Assembly (NCBI GenBank): GCA_030533235.1
Contig: JAUNJN010000003.1
Location: 1-64,000, forward strand
From: Eubacteriales bacterium
GTDB taxonomy: Bacteria > Bacillota > Clostridia > Lachnospirales > Lachnospiraceae
DNA: 64,000 nucleotides
Direction of reading: 5' to 3'
Position numbers and translations under genes: made by a program. This document shows, piece after piece, positions 10,111-20,952 of this stretch. The first letter of the stretch is position 1. Each line of letters starts with the position of its first letter. The notes below the pieces were generated by a model. The model worked only from the letters and a program-made list of their open reading frames with translations. It was not told where the DNA came from and did no database searches.

Positions 10111-11772
10111 CTACATTTCAAGAATTGCACCACGATTACCCGATGTAACCATCTTTGCATATCTTGCAAGGTATCCGGTTGTAACCTTCGGCTCTCTCGG
10201 CGTCCACTTTGCCTTACGTGCAGCAAGTTCCTCCTCCGATACCTTAACATTAATTGTACAAGCATCAATATCAATACTGATAATGTCGCCCTCTTCGATA
10301 AGAGCAATCGGTCCGCCGACTGCTGCTTCCGGTGAAACATGTCCAATGGAAGCACCGCGGCTTGCGCCTGAAAAACGACCGTCAGTAATAAGTGCAACTG
10401 TTGATCCAAGCCCCATACCTGCAATTGCTGATGTTGGGTTCAACATCTCCCTCATGCCCGGACCACCTTTTGGACCTTCGTATCGGATAACAACTACGTC
10501 ACCGGCAACAATCTTTCCTCCCTTTATCGCCGCAATAGCATCCTCTTCACATTCAAACACTCTTGCAGGACCTTCATGTTGAAGCATCTCAGGAACGACT
10601 GCTGAACGCTTGACTACAGAACCATCCGGAGCAATGTTACCCTTGAGAACCGCAAGACCGCCTGTCTTTGAATATGGATTATCAAGCGTTCTGATAACAT
10701 CTGAATCCAGGTTCTTGTGACCCTTTACAGCCTCACCGATTGTTTTACCTGTTACAGTCATGCAGTTTTCATTAATCAGACCTGCCTCACAAAGCTGATT
10801 AATTACTGCATATACACCTCCTGCCTCATTAAGGTCTTCCATATAAGTCGGACCTGCCGGTGCAAGGTGACAAAGGTTTGGAGTCTTTGCACTAATCTCA
10901 TTTGCCATAGCGATATCAAAATCAAACCCAATTTCATGTGCTATAGCCGGAATATGAAGCATAGAATTTGTAGAACAACCAAGTGCCATATCAACTGTAA
11001 GTGCATTTATGATTGCATCCTTTGTGATGATATCTCTTGGACGAATATCCTTCTCAACCATCTCCATAACTGCATAGCCTGCTCTCTTAGCAAGCTTAAG
11101 TCTTTCAGAATAAACCGCAGGGATTGTTCCGTTTCCGGGAAGTCCCATACCAAGTGCTTCTGTAAGACAGTTCATGGAGTTTGCTGTGTACATACCTGAA
11201 CAAGAACCGCATGTAGGGCAGGTCTTACACTCCATCTCATAAACATCTTCTTCGCTCATGGTTCCTGCCGCATAGGAACCAACAGCCTCAAACATAGATG
11301 AAAGCGATGTCTTATGCCCCTTCACATGACCTGCCAGCATAGGGCCTCCGGATACAAATACGGTAGGAACATTGACTCTGGCTGCCGCCATAAGCAGTCC
11401 CGGAACGTTCTTATCACAATTCGGAATCATAACAAGCGCGTCAAACTGATGTGCAAGTGCCATACACTCCGTTGAATCCGCAATGAGGTCTCTTGTCACA
11501 AGAGAATACTTCATTCCGATATGTCCCATAGCGATACCGTCGCATACTGCAATAGCCGGGAACATAACAGGAGTTCCGCCGGCCTCTGCAACTCCAAGCT
11601 TCACAGCCTGTGCGATCTTATCAAGATTCATATGTCCCGGTACAATTTCGTTATATGAGCATACAATACCAACAAGCGGCTTTTTTAATTCTTCTTCTGT
11701 CATACCAAGTGCATTAAACAAGCTTCTGTGTGGTGCCTGCTGCATGCCGGACTTTACATTATCACTTTTCAT
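10111..11772 (-). CDS. ilvD: dihydroxy-acid dehydratase
   Basis: 553 aa. The iron-sulfur cysteines are in '[10 protein letters not shown]' (about 118-127) and '[19 protein letters not shown]' (about 185-205); the C-terminal '[11 protein letters not shown]' and '[19 protein letters not shown]' motifs are conserved. It dehydrates 2,3-dihydroxy-3-methylbutanoate and its isoleucine-pathway homologue to the 2-keto acids. It lies between a lipoprotein gene and ilvB. The reductoisomerase gene ilvC needed just before this step is not in the window. Confidence 0.97.
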   Translation of the reverse strand: MKSDNVKSGMQQAPHRSLFNALGMTEEELKKPLVGIVCSYNEIVPGHMNLDKIAQAVKLGVAEAGGTPVMFPAIAVCDGIAMGHIGMKYSLVTRDLIADSTECMALAHQFDALVMIPNCDKNVPGLLMAAARVNVPTVFVSGGPMLAGHVKGHKTSLSSMFEAVGSYAAGTMSEEDVYEMECKTCPTCGSCSGMYTANSMNCLTEALGMGLPGNGTIPAVYSERLKLAKRAGYAVMEMVEKDIRPRDIITKDAIINALTVDMALGCSTNSMLHIPAIAHEIGFDFDIAMANEISAKTPNLCHLAPAGPTYMEDLNEAGGVYAVINQLCEAGLINENCMTVTGKTIGEAVKGHKNLDSDVIRTLDNPYSKTGGLAVLKGNIAPDGSVVKRSAVVPEMLQHEGPARVFECEEDAIAAIKGGKIVAGDVVVIRYEGPKGGPGMREMLNPTSAIAGMGLGSTVALITDGRFSGASRGASIGHVSPEAAVGGPIALIEEGDIISIDIDACTINVKVSEEELAARKAKWTPREPKVTTGYLARYAKMVTSGNRGAILEM

Positions 11773-11800
11773 ATTTTTAATCTCCTTTATATAATCATGT

Positions 11801-12502
11801 TTATTTTGTAATACATTCTAATGAGGTTGCATTAAAGTATCCCCGAACCGCATCACCCAATTCCTCCGGTGATACATTAATTAATTTGTCGGATATCAGG
11901 TACGTAGCATTTGCTTTTACCGCGCCCCCCTTCCCCGGTGTAAATCCAACCAGAACCGGATAGGAATCCTCATAGCAGTAAATATAAACCTCTGACGTTA
12001 CAAGTTCAGCATTGACAAAATAGTCTTCCTGTGCGAGTAATCCCGCTAATGCAAGCTGTGTAGCTCCCGCCGTATAGCTGATTACCATGTTTGCCATTGA
12101 GGAAGCCATCTTTTGCCTAAAATACAGCTTTGATGACTCTTCCATTTTTTGCCCTGCTATTGCAATAAATGTATCGGTCGCATCTTCTAAGTGACTGACT
12201 CGATAAACATCGGTCAATTTATCATATGGGCACAGAAGTAAACGCTCATACTCATCTTGCAAAGTAGAAGGAAGACCGACATTAGCAACATAACCTCTGT
12301 CTTTTGTAAGCATTTGCATTTGTTCAATCAGCAAAAGTCCTTCGTCGTATAAACCATTCTGTACATTCTCCTCTAAGCTATCCTTCGGTTTTTTTCGTTT
12401 TCCACATCCGACCATTCCCAAGGATACACTGAGTATCATAACGCTTAAGCATAATATTTGAAAAAAATGTCTTTGGGTATGCTTCCTATATTCTTTCAAC
12501 AA
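11801..12502 (-). CDS. putative lipoprotein inside the leu-ilv operon
   Basis: 233 aa. A basic start ([11 protein letters not shown]), a hydrophobic stretch ([16 protein letters not shown]) and then Cys at about 33 give a lipobox 'GMVGC', so the product should be lipid-anchored outside the membrane. The mature part is mostly helical, with '[19 protein letters not shown]', and I do not recognise a family. Its start overlaps the end of leuB by 17 nt, so translation is probably coupled, and ilvD follows after 28 nt. An exported protein inside a biosynthetic operon is odd. It might have a sensing, uptake or unrelated role; nothing in the sequence decides. Confidence 0.8.
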   Translation of the reverse strand: MLKEYRKHTQRHFFQILCLSVMILSVSLGMVGCGKRKKPKDSLEENVQNGLYDEGLLLIEQMQMLTKDRGYVANVGLPSTLQDEYERLLLCPYDKLTDVYRVSHLEDATDTFIAIAGQKMEESSKLYFRQKMASSMANMVISYTAGATQLALAGLLAQEDYFVNAELVTSEVYIYCYEDSYPVLVGFTPGKGGAVKANATYLISDKLINVSPEELGDAVRGYFNATSLECITK

Positions 12503-13568
12503 TTAAATCTCCCATCTTATTGCATCCGACAAGCTCCATACCCTCCGACATAATGTCACACGTACGGAAATTATCGATTAATACCTGCTGCACTGCATGC
12601 TCGATTGCATCTGCTTCTTTGTCAAGATCAAATGTATAACGAAGCATCATCGCAGCGGATAAAATGGTCGCGATCGGATTTGCCTTATCCATTCCCGCAA
12701 TATCCGGTGCAGATCCGCCACTTGGCTCATACATACCAAACTTTGTTTCATTTAATGATGCAGACGCAAGCATTCCGATAGAACCTGTAATCATAGACGC
12801 CTCATCCGAAAGGATATCACCAAACATATTCTCTGTTAAAACAACATCAAACTGTGCAGGATCCTTTACGAGCTGCATAGCACAATTATCTACTAACATA
12901 TGTTCATATGTAACCTCCGGATAATCCTTTGCAACTTCCTCAACGACCTTTCTCCAGAGTCTCGAAGAATCAAGAACATTTGCCTTATCTACGCTTGTAA
13001 CTTTCTTACGACGCTTCATCGCAATATCAAAGCCCTTAATTGCAATACGACGAATTTCCTTTTCATTATACGTAAGCGTGTCAACAGCTGTCATGACACC
13101 ATCCACTTCTTTTGTCTCTCTCGCACCGAAATAAAGACCACCGGTAAGCTCTCGCATGATCATCATATCAAAACCGCGATTGGCTATTTCTTCCTTTAAC
13201 GGGCAAGCACCCTTTAACTGCTCATAAAGATTTGCCGGTCTTAAGTTTGCAAATAGACCAAGCTCCTTACGAATCTTGAGAAGACCTGCTTCCGGTCTTT
13301 TTGATGGCGGAAGCTTGTACCATGGAGATGTGCTCGTATTACCGCCAATAGAGCCAAGCAACACTGCATCTGCAGCCTTTGCCCGTTCAACAGCCTCATC
13401 TGTAAGAGGCTCACCGGTTGCATCAATGGAGCATCCGCCCATGAGTAACTGTTCATAGTTAAATGTATGTCCGAATTTTGCTCCTACAGCATCTAAAACC
13501 TTCATAGCCTGCGTAACGACTTCCGGTCCGATACCATCACCTTTAATTACTGCTATATTACAAATCAT
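12486..13568 (-). CDS. leuB: 3-isopropylmalate dehydrogenase
   Basis: 360 aa, typical length. '[13 protein letters not shown]', 'LLGSIGG', '[10 protein letters not shown]', '[13 protein letters not shown]' and '[15 protein letters not shown]' are the substrate, NAD and metal-binding motifs of the family. It oxidises and decarboxylates 3-isopropylmalate to the leucine keto acid. It follows leuD by about 20 nt. Its last codons overlap the start of the lipoprotein gene. Confidence 0.97.
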   Translation of the reverse strand: MICNIAVIKGDGIGPEVVTQAMKVLDAVGAKFGHTFNYEQLLMGGCSIDATGEPLTDEAVERAKAADAVLLGSIGGNTSTSPWYKLPPSKRPEAGLLKIRKELGLFANLRPANLYEQLKGACPLKEEIANRGFDMMIMRELTGGLYFGARETKEVDGVMTAVDTLTYNEKEIRRIAIKGFDIAMKRRKKVTSVDKANVLDSSRLWRKVVEEVAKDYPEVTYEHMLVDNCAMQLVKDPAQFDVVLTENMFGDILSDEASMITGSIGMLASASLNETKFGMYEPSGGSAPDIAGMDKANPIATILSAAMMLRYTFDLDKEADAIEHAVQQVLIDNFRTCDIMSEGMELVGCNKMGDLIVERI

Positions 13569-13589
13569 TTTTTATCTCCTTGCAACGAT

Positions 13590-14081
13590 TTATGAATTCT
13601 TTTTGTTGATATTGTTTATCAAGCCGCCGTTTGTAATAATTTCCTGCATGAATGGAGGAAATGCCTGACCTTTGAAACTTGTACCTTTTGTCTTGTTATA
13701 AATCATACCACTGTCAAAATCGATTTCGACCATATCACCTGCCTCGATTCCTTTCGCAGCCTCCGGACATTCAATAATCGGAAGTCCGATATTAATCGCA
13801 TTTCTATAAAAAATACGTGCAAAAGTCTCAGCAATTACACAACTGATACCGGAAGCCTTGATTGCTATCGGTGCATGTTCTCTGGAAGAACCGCAGCCAA
13901 AGTTCTTATTAGCTACCATGATATCGCCCGGCTTCACACGATTTACAAAATCCTTATCAATATCTTCCATACAGCTTTTTGCAAGCTCTGCAGGATCGGA
14001 AGAATTTAAATATCTTGCAGGGATAATTACATCCGTATCAACGTTATCTCCATATTTATGTACTGTACCATATGCCTTCAT
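13590..14081 (-). CDS. leuD: 3-isopropylmalate dehydratase small subunit
   Basis: 163 aa starting at [17 protein letters not shown], with AGGAGG 7 nt upstream; an upstream in-frame start inside the end of leuC has no such site. '[14 protein letters not shown]' and '[16 protein letters not shown]' identify the swivelling aconitase-type small subunit of the short (about 160-aa) class. It forms the isomerase with LeuC and converts 2-isopropylmalate to 3-isopropylmalate. About 12 nt separate it from leuC. Confidence 0.97.
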   Translation of the reverse strand: MKAYGTVHKYGDNVDTDVIIPARYLNSSDPAELAKSCMEDIDKDFVNRVKPGDIMVANKNFGCGSSREHAPIAIKASGISCVIAETFARIFYRNAINIGLPIIECPEAAKGIEAGDMVEIDFDSGMIYNKTKGTSFKGQAFPPFMQEIITNGGLINNINKKNS

Positions 14082-14092
14082 TGTAGCACCTC

Positions 14093-15358
14093 CTATAAAC
14101 CAAGCTCGCAAGGGCAGCTAATTTTACCTGTAATTGCGGAAGCCGCTGCAACTGCAGGACTTGCCAGATAAACCTCTGAATCAACATGACCCATACGACC
14201 TACAAAGTTTCTGTTTGTTGTTGAAACCGTACGCTCACCTGCCGCCATAACACCCATATGACCGCCTAAGCAAGGACCACAGGTTGGTGTAGATACAATC
14301 GCACCTGCCTCAATAAAAATCTTTGTAAGACCTTCCTCAAGCATCTGCAAATAAATTTGCTGTGTGCCCGGAATTACGATAACACGTACACCCTTTGCCG
14401 CATGCTTACCCTTCATGATTTCGGCAGCAATTCGCATGTCTGATATACGTCCGTTTGTACAAGAACCAATAACTACCTGATCAATTTTAATATCGCCAAC
14501 CTCGTCGATGGTCTTTGTATTTTCAGGAAGGTGAGGGAATGCAACCGTCGGATTTAACTTTGAAAGGTCAATTGTATACTCCTCATCATATTCTGCATCA
14601 GGATCAGCCTCAAACTTTGTATAAGTCTTTGTAGAATGTTCCTTCATGTACGCTTCTGTTAACTCATCTACAGGAAAGATACCATTTTTTGCGCCGGCCT
14701 CGATAGCCATGTTCGCAATTGTGAAACGGTCATCCATTGTAAGATTCTTAATTCCTTCCCCTACGAACTCCATAGACTTGTAAAGAGCCCCGTCAACACC
14801 AATCATTCCGATAATGTGAAGGATCACATCCTTACCGCTAATCCAAGGAGCCTTTTCTCCTACGATATTGAATTTGATTGCAGAAGGCACCTTAAACCAT
14901 GCCTTACCGGTAACCATACCGGCCGCCATATCTGTACTTCCGACACCTGTAGAAAAAGCACCAAGCGCACCGTATGTACAAGTATGCGAATCTGCACCAA
15001 TACACGTCTCTCCTGCCACGATAAGTCCTTTTTCAGGAAGGAGCGCATGTTCAATACCCATCTCTCCGACGTCAAAGAAATTTTTGATTTCATTCTCTCC
15101 TGAGAACTGTCTCACACACTTGCAGTGCTCTGCACTTTTAATATCCTTGTTTGGCGTAAAATGATCCATAACAAGTGCGATTTTTTCCTTATCAAATACT
15201 TCTTTTTTATGAAACTTCTCCATCTCATGAATAGCCACCGGAGCTGTGACATCATTTCCTAAAACAAGATCTAATTCTGCCTCAATCAGTTGTCCTGCGG
15301 ATACGCTTGCAAGGCCTGCATGTTTTGCCAGAATTTTTTGTGTCATTGTCATTCCCAT
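14093..15358 (-). CDS. leuC: 3-isopropylmalate dehydratase large subunit
   Basis: 421 aa, the shorter LeuC/homoaconitase class that pairs with a short LeuD. The [4Fe-4S] cysteines are in '[12 protein letters not shown]' and '[14 protein letters not shown]'; '[20 protein letters not shown]' is also conserved. The ATG at 15358 is 8 nt after AGGAGG. It is the first gene of the leucine/isoleucine/valine/serine block and is divergent from a LysR regulator, with dyads placed as expected for LysR control. leuA is not in the window. Confidence 0.97.
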   Translation of the reverse strand: MGMTMTQKILAKHAGLASVSAGQLIEAELDLVLGNDVTAPVAIHEMEKFHKKEVFDKEKIALVMDHFTPNKDIKSAEHCKCVRQFSGENEIKNFFDVGEMGIEHALLPEKGLIVAGETCIGADSHTCTYGALGAFSTGVGSTDMAAGMVTGKAWFKVPSAIKFNIVGEKAPWISGKDVILHIIGMIGVDGALYKSMEFVGEGIKNLTMDDRFTIANMAIEAGAKNGIFPVDELTEAYMKEHSTKTYTKFEADPDAEYDEEYTIDLSKLNPTVAFPHLPENTKTIDEVGDIKIDQVVIGSCTNGRISDMRIAAEIMKGKHAAKGVRVIVIPGTQQIYLQMLEEGLTKIFIEAGAIVSTPTCGPCLGGHMGVMAAGERTVSTTNRNFVGRMGHVDSEVYLASPAVAAASAITGKISCPCELGL

Positions 15359-15398
15359 AATTGTTGCCTCCTTTTTTATAAATATAAATATGTAACAA

Positions 15399-15404
15399 AT
15401 TGTA
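15399..15404 (-). promoter_or_regulatory. Candidate leuC -10 element
   Basis: The minus strand reads TACAAT about 40 nt before the leuC start. No good -35 is seen 16-18 nt upstream, and the LysR-type dyads are centred about 50-60 nt upstream of the presumed transcript start. Both are common at activator-dependent LysR-family promoters. The leader would be only about 34 nt, leaving no room for a T-box or peptide attenuator. Confidence 0.45.
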
Positions 15405-15439
15405 CCATAACACGATGTATAATAATAATATATACTTTT

Positions 15440-15465
15440 TATACTAAGTATAACTTGAAGTTATA
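15440..15465. promoter_or_regulatory. Two overlapping T-N11-A dyads, probable LysR operator
   Basis: TATACTAAGTATA (15440-15452) and TATAACTTGAAGTTATA (15449-15465) are both perfect palindromes, each with the T-N11-A core of LysR-family sites. They lie between the divergent leuC and LysR genes. Inference: binding sites of the LysR protein encoded next door. Confidence 0.6.
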
Positions 15466-15547
15466 CCAATTTTGTGATATATTTTTTTTATTTCCATACA
15501 GCTATATAAATTAATAGGAAGAGATATTACGGAACGGAGGTTTTGCT

Positions 15548-16531
15548 ATGTATGATAATTTAAATTATTATAAAGTATTTTATACGGTTGCACAGACAGG
15601 AAGTATCAGCAAAGCAGCTGAGACACTTTATATTAGTCAACCGGCAATTAGTAAATCCATTTCAAAGCTTGAAGAGGGACTTGAGGTTACGCTCTTTATC
15701 AGAAGTTCCAAAGGTGTCCAGTTAACAGAAGAAGGAATTCTACTCTTCTCGCACCTTGAAAAGGCATTTCATAGTATTTCAAAGGCAGAAGATGAAATCA
15801 AACGTATCGGCGCTCTTGGTATTGGTCAGCTCCGCATTGGTGCCAGCACTTCGCTATGTAAATATATTTTATTGGATTATTTAAAACAATTTATTGTTGC
15901 TTATCCACATATTAAAGTTACAATTGATTGCCATTCAACAATTCATACAATTCAATTGTTAAAGGAAGATAAAATTGATATCGGTCTCATTTGCGAAACG
16001 GATATCCCAAACGGCTACGTATATGATAAGATTACGGATATTCATGATATTTTTATATGCAACGATACATATCTTGATAATTTGAACTACCTCGAACAGG
16101 AAGAAAAAGAACCGGAAGGTAATCCATGGTTATTTGCGGGAAATCTCACATCAATCATCGAAAAAGAAAAGAAAAAAGCGAAGAAGACGCTCTCCTACAA
16201 GGAAATATTAGAGAAATCAAATTTAATGCTTCTTGACCGAAACAATATTACAAGAACACACGTTGAACAATATCTTGCAGCAGAACGTATTTTGCCAAAC
16301 CAGATTCTTGAAATCAACAATATGGATTTATTAGTTGATTTTGCTTCGATAGGCATGGGAGTTTCATGTGTTGTTCGCGAGTTTGCCAAAGAGCAAATAG
16401 ATAGCGGACAGGTTGTTGAGCTTACACTTCCAAAACCAATACCAAAAAGAACAGTCGGCTTTCTTTATGCGAACACAAAATCTATGCCGACTGCTCTTCA
16501 TAATTTTATTGACTTTTGTAAAAAAAATTAA
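15548..16531 (+). CDS. LysR-family transcriptional regulator
   Basis: 327 aa. The N-terminal winged helix (residues about 4-63, 'VAQTGSISKAAETLYISQPA', then ISKSISKLEE) is classical LysR. The effector domain follows, with 'LRIGASTSLCKYILLDYL' and a hydrophobic C-terminal sensor part. A GGAGG site is about 8 nt ahead of the ATG. It is transcribed away from leuC, with paired dyads in the gap, so it probably controls the leu-ilv-ser block in response to a pathway intermediate. The effector is unknown. It ends 4 bp inside the convergent ABC ATPase gene. Confidence 0.93.
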   Translation: MYDNLNYYKVFYTVAQTGSISKAAETLYISQPAISKSISKLEEGLEVTLFIRSSKGVQLTEEGILLFSHLEKAFHSISKAEDEIKRIGALGIGQLRIGASTSLCKYILLDYLKQFIVAYPHIKVTIDCHSTIHTIQLLKEDKIDIGLICETDIPNGYVYDKITDIHDIFICNDTYLDNLNYLEQEEKEPEGNPWLFAGNLTSIIEKEKKKAKKTLSYKEILEKSNLMLLDRNNITRTHVEQYLAAERILPNQILEINNMDLLVDFASIGMGVSCVVREFAKEQIDSGQVVELTLPKPIPKRTVGFLYANTKSMPTALHNFIDFCKKN

Positions 16532-17499
16532 TGACTGCTGTTTTCACCTACGATAATCAGCTTACCATCTTCCATAGTTATCTTTACCTTATTACTGTCG
16601 ATTCCTGCCGCCTTTAACATTTCATTGCTAAGCTGTACCCGGTGAGCCTTATCCATAACAGAGAACACCTCATGTACATCCATATCGTAATCGTCTTCCA
16701 TGGCATCAAACTTTGATTTGTACTGCTCTTTCATAATCTTTTCCGTACTAATCTTACCATCGGAAATCATGACAACACGGTCTGTCTTATCAGCCAGCTT
16801 CATATCATGTGTTACAATAATAACCGTTACATGAAGCTCACGATTCAATTTGCGGAATAAATCCTGAATATATGCAGATGTTTTTGAATCTACGGCACCT
16901 GTCGGTTCATCCGCAAGCAGTATCTGAGGATCGTTTGCAAGGGCAACTGCAATCGCAATTCGCTGCTGCTCTCCACCGGACATCTGCCCCGGATAAGAAT
17001 TCGCCTTATGACTCATTCCAACCATCTCAAGCAATTCCAGTGCCTTCTCATGTCGCTGTTTGTGGCTTCGCTTGGTAAAATTCATAGCAGCTTCAATATT
17101 TTCGGTTGCCGTAAGATAGCCAAACAAATTTCTTGAACTTTTCTGCCATACAAACCCGACCGTTTCTTTTCGATAACGAATCATTTCTTTTTCTGAGAAT
17201 TCGGATAAATTTTTGCCGTCAACAACAATTCTTCCTGCAGACGGCTTTTCAAGTCCGCCAATAATATTCATAAGGGTACTCTTACCACTACCACTCTTAC
17301 CGATAACCGATAAAAACTCACCACGTTTAATTACCATATCAAGTCCTTGGAGAGCCATAACCTCAATCTCATCTGTTTTGAAGATTTTTACTAAACTGTC
17401 ACATGTGATAAGCGCATCATCAACATCCTGGCTAATGCTTTCACCTTCATAGAGTTCTTCCTCGTTAGTTGTTTTCAATTCGTTCAACAAGCTCACCAT
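16528..17499 (-). CDS. ABC transporter ATP-binding protein with AbrB-like C-terminal tail
   Basis: 323 aa. Walker A 'GKSGSGKST', signature 'MSGGEQQRIAIA', Walker B 'ILLADEPTG' and the H-loop 'IIVTHD' put it in the LolD/MacB ATPase group. About 100 extra residues follow. The last 35 ('HRVQLSNEMLKAAGI', 'VKITMEDGKLIIV') read like an AbrB/MazE swapped-hairpin motif. An N-terminal extension of about 35 residues precedes the ATPase domain. The start is uncertain because the first 35 nt overlap the upstream ATPase gene and the GGAGG abuts the ATG. It is the last gene of the export operon. Confidence 0.9.
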   Translation of the reverse strand: MVSLLNELKTTNEEELYEGESISQDVDDALITCDSLVKIFKTDEIEVMALQGLDMVIKRGEFLSVIGKSGSGKSTLMNIIGGLEKPSAGRIVVDGKNLSEFSEKEMIRYRKETVGFVWQKSSRNLFGYLTATENIEAAMNFTKRSHKQRHEKALELLEMVGMSHKANSYPGQMSGGEQQRIAIAVALANDPQILLADEPTGAVDSKTSAYIQDLFRKLNRELHVTVIIVTHDMKLADKTDRVVMISDGKISTEKIMKEQYKSKFDAMEDDYDMDVHEVFSVMDKAHRVQLSNEMLKAAGIDSNKVKITMEDGKLIIVGENSSH

Positions 17500-18154
17500 C
17501 CTCCATTTCGTATACTACATCACCAAGCTGCATAAGATTCGGATCATGCGTTGTCATAACAATTGTAACACCTTCATGCTCAATCAGACTCTTGAACAAA
17601 CGCATAACCTTAATACCGGTATCCGTATCAAGCGCACCTGTAGGCTCATCGGCAAATACAATCTTTGGTGTATGAGCGATTGCCCTCGCAATTGCGATAC
17701 GCTGTTGTTCACCACCGGACATCTGACCGGGCATATGAAGAGCTCTCTCCTCCATACGTACAAGCGACAATACATCAGTAATTCGAGTCCTTTTATCTCC
17801 TTTCCAATCCGCAAGACGAAGTGCAAAATCAACATTTTCATACGCATTCATAATTGGAATTAACGCTACGGACTGAAATACAAAACCGATATCTTTTCTT
17901 CTTAATGCTTCTTTTTCAGCCTCTGACAAACTGCTATATACAACTCCATCAAAACATACATCGCCTGAAGTTGGAGTATCCAGAGTACTTAATGCGTTTA
18001 ACAACGTTGTTTTTCCGGAACCGGAGCGTCCTTTAAGGATTGTCAGCTTACTCTTCGGTATTTCAATATCAACACCCTTTAAGGCTAAAAAATCTTCTCC
18101 ACCAACACGGAAGCATTTTTTTATGGAATTGCCTGTCATAATTGTATCCATCAT
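17465..18154 (-). CDS. ABC transporter ATP-binding protein (LolD/MacB type)
   Basis: 229 aa, a minimal ATPase: Walker A 'GRSGSGKTT', Q-loop 'FVFQSVALIP', signature 'MSGGEQQRIAIARA', Walker B 'IVFADEPTG', H-loop 'VMTTHDPN'. The start overlaps the permease stop by one base; GGAGG is 4 nt before the first ATG and 7 nt before the second, so either may be used. With one large permease and a second ATPase in the operon, the two ATPases may form a heterodimer. The substrate is unknown. Confidence 0.94.
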   Translation of the reverse strand: MMDTIMTGNSIKKCFRVGGEDFLALKGVDIEIPKSKLTILKGRSGSGKTTLLNALSTLDTPTSGDVCFDGVVYSSLSEAEKEALRRKDIGFVFQSVALIPIMNAYENVDFALRLADWKGDKRTRITDVLSLVRMEERALHMPGQMSGGEQQRIAIARAIAHTPKIVFADEPTGALDTDTGIKVMRLFKSLIEHEGVTIVMTTHDPNLMQLGDVVYEMEDGELVERIENN

Positions 18155-20952
18155 TAATCCTCCCCTAACTTCAGCGCTTGTGTAATGTTTAACTTCTTAA
18201 CCTGTCTTCGAAGTGCCAACATACAAACAAAAATCATAACAGCAAGCGAAATAAACAGCTTAATCATATCTCCGACTTCAAAATATGTTTTTATGGAAAT
18301 ATTCGATCGTTCCGGTAAATATACAACACAGAATAATTTAATAAATAGGAAGGTTGAAGTTATTCCAACAATTGCGCCTGCAACAACCGATAACAATGTA
18401 CTGAAAATATGCTCATAAATAAGCATCCGGTTAATATTTTTCACGGATAATCCCATTGCACGATATACACCGAACAAAAGCTCACGCTTTCGAATTGCCG
18501 CAATCCAGTAAATCAGGAAACCTACTCCACACAGTACAAGTGCAATGATAAAGCTTAATGTAAACAAACCATTTGTGATCTGAATATCCGGTGTGCTTGC
18601 AAGTTTTTCAATCTGGTCGGAAATACTAACAAACTTTGTAATATCAACGCCCGTTTCAATCAAGTGGTCATATAACTGATCTGCACTGACTCCGTCTGCT
18701 AAATCATACCATATCTGATATGGCATAATCTCAACATTTTGTACCATCGGGGCATAATTTGCTACAATTAAATAATTCTCTTTTTCTTCCCCATTTTCAT
18801 AGTAATATTGGTTGTATCCCGGCCAGTTATCGAAAATACCAACAACAACACAATTCATGGCCTTTGATGTATCAACCGTTGTTTTTTCAAAACCATAAAA
18901 CGTTATTTGGGAATCAATATCAAGATTTAAGGCTTTTGCCAGATTTCTTGAAATCAATACTCCCCTGCCATTTTGACTAAGTGTATTTAAGTAATTATAC
19001 CAATGTTCACCGGTATAAAACGAATCCCGAAAACTGGCTGTCTCACCAAACTTATTTGTCTCAACACCCATTACGTCACAGCCTTCCAGTATTGTTGAGC
19101 CTTTGGAAACATTTGTTTTGTTTAGCTTGTATACTCTTGCTATATGGTCACAATATCCAGCTTCAACAAGATTCTCATACTTTGAAAAATCTGCTTCTAA
19201 ATACCTTCTGTGAGGTTTTTGATCCGATGACATCCAGTCACGGAAATTCCATCTTTCATTTGAAAGCACATCTGCACCTGTCGAATATTCAATACGATTT
19301 GCATTGTTCTGGTTAATGGTTCTTGCAACATTCGCGTTAAACAGACCGATGGAAACAGTCATAATCATAAATACCGAGATGAAGCATTGCTTGCGAAAGC
19401 TTCTTGTTATCTGTAAAAATGATACATAGGTAACCGGCTTCCATTTATTCTTTCCAAGTGAATATACAAGCTGACCGAAATAATGCATCAAACGAAATAC
19501 TACCAAACCCGTGGCCACAATAAACAAACAGGTATTAAGAAATACCATTGGGTCCATTTTATTTGCTGATATTGCTTTCTCACGAATCTGTTCAATCGAT
19601 TTTAAGTAATTATAAAGTAAGTAAAGAGATACCCCAAGTAAAATAACATCCAGGAAACATTTTTCCCAAAGCATTTTTTTTCCGACAGAGTAATTTGATT
19701 TTTGTTCAACAATTGAAATCTTTGAACGCTGCAATACCGGTATTATAATCAGTATCATACCAATCAAAACTCCAACCAAACCATATAGAAGCATCTGTGG
19801 TACAAACTTGTAATACAAACTATCCTGACCATTAAACGTTAAAAAATTTGTTGTCGACGCCGCAACCTTACATATTACATATCCAAGCGGTACGCCCAAA
19901 ATCATGCCACCTACAGCTAAAATTCCTGACTGTACAGTATACATCTTAATAATCTGGAATCTGGAAAATCCACGACTTTTCAGCATTGCAATCTCACCGC
20001 TTTCAGAATCGACAATCTGTCTTGACACCATATAAATGAAAGCAAAAACCATGCCTAAAATCGGAATCTCCAAAACCCAAAGCATAACTGAAATAGATGC
20101 TCTCTTTGCAGTAAACCTGTCAAGTAATGCGGTAACAGATACAATAAAATTAGCATCCTGCTTTTTAAACTCATCAATATAGCAAATGAGGTTATCAATT
20201 TTTGAACTGTCAATTGTTTCATGGTCAAAAATTGCCGCATGCTCATAATGAACATAATCCATTTCATTCGCATCTTTTATTTCATCAAATGCTTCTTTGG
20301 AAATAAAAACTTCTTTTTCGTTGATATACGGTGAATAATACCAAAACGGATCATTGTCATCCTTGACATCAAATACACCTGCAATTACTAATTGCAGTGC
20401 CTTTCCTTCTCCATCCACATATTTGTCAAACGTAATTTTCTCACCGACAAGAAGATTTCGTTTATCAAGTACCGATTCTGAAATAATGCACGGAATCACA
20501 TCACCCTCGTATGTCGAATAATCATCACCCTTAACAATTGTAACATGATCAAGCATATCCGGCATGTAGTTCATTTCAAAGAACACATTTCGTTCCTTGA
20601 AGTCACCAAGCCCTGACATTGATGCCAAAGAATAACGTGTCTGTTTTTCCATTACAGGAATATCATCAATGTATTTTTCCCATATATTTTGATATTCCTG
20701 CATTTTGTTATGTATACTATCTACATCCTTAAATGCCTCAATGCTATAATCACCACTTCTTTGAAATACAACCGGATACTGATTATTCTCTGCAATATAA
20801 TCTGTAAACATCTGTTGTAAGCTTCTGTCCAGTGAACCTTTTTTAAACATTGGCTGACAACACAATGCTGCAATAAGCAAGGCCATTCCAAGTACAAGGC
20901 AAAAGGAAAGCCATTTTTGGTTTTTAATTTTTTGTACATTTAGTTTAATCAT
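18154..20952 (-). CDS. FtsX/MacB-type ABC permease
   Basis: 932 aa. One N-terminal membrane helix (about 15-32) is followed by a large outside domain, three or four helices (about 290-420), further central helices (about 440-545), a second outside domain and three C-terminal helices (about 815-925). This is the duplicated LolC/LolE or MacB-like layout in one chain, with the family phrase 'ESGEIAMLKSRGFSRFQII'. Such permeases move lipids, peptides or antibiotics across or out of the membrane. It overlaps the adaptor gene upstream by 8 nt. No substrate can be assigned. Confidence 0.9.
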   Translation of the reverse strand: MIKLNVQKIKNQKWLSFCLVLGMALLIAALCCQPMFKKGSLDRSLQQMFTDYIAENNQYPVVFQRSGDYSIEAFKDVDSIHNKMQEYQNIWEKYIDDIPVMEKQTRYSLASMSGLGDFKERNVFFEMNYMPDMLDHVTIVKGDDYSTYEGDVIPCIISESVLDKRNLLVGEKITFDKYVDGEGKALQLVIAGVFDVKDDNDPFWYYSPYINEKEVFISKEAFDEIKDANEMDYVHYEHAAIFDHETIDSSKIDNLICYIDEFKKQDANFIVSVTALLDRFTAKRASISVMLWVLEIPILGMVFAFIYMVSRQIVDSESGEIAMLKSRGFSRFQIIKMYTVQSGILAVGGMILGVPLGYVICKVAASTTNFLTFNGQDSLYYKFVPQMLLYGLVGVLIGMILIIIPVLQRSKISIVEQKSNYSVGKKMLWEKCFLDVILLGVSLYLLYNYLKSIEQIREKAISANKMDPMVFLNTCLFIVATGLVVFRLMHYFGQLVYSLGKNKWKPVTYVSFLQITRSFRKQCFISVFMIMTVSIGLFNANVARTINQNNANRIEYSTGADVLSNERWNFRDWMSSDQKPHRRYLEADFSKYENLVEAGYCDHIARVYKLNKTNVSKGSTILEGCDVMGVETNKFGETASFRDSFYTGEHWYNYLNTLSQNGRGVLISRNLAKALNLDIDSQITFYGFEKTTVDTSKAMNCVVVGIFDNWPGYNQYYYENGEEKENYLIVANYAPMVQNVEIMPYQIWYDLADGVSADQLYDHLIETGVDITKFVSISDQIEKLASTPDIQITNGLFTLSFIIALVLCGVGFLIYWIAAIRKRELLFGVYRAMGLSVKNINRMLIYEHIFSTLLSVVAGAIVGITSTFLFIKLFCVVYLPERSNISIKTYFEVGDMIKLFISLAVMIFVCMLALRRQVKKLNITQALKLGED

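Noticed and set aside
15359..15547. A T-box or leader-peptide attenuator for leuC
   Set aside because: The predicted leader is about 34 nt, with no T-box sequence or leucine-rich small frame.
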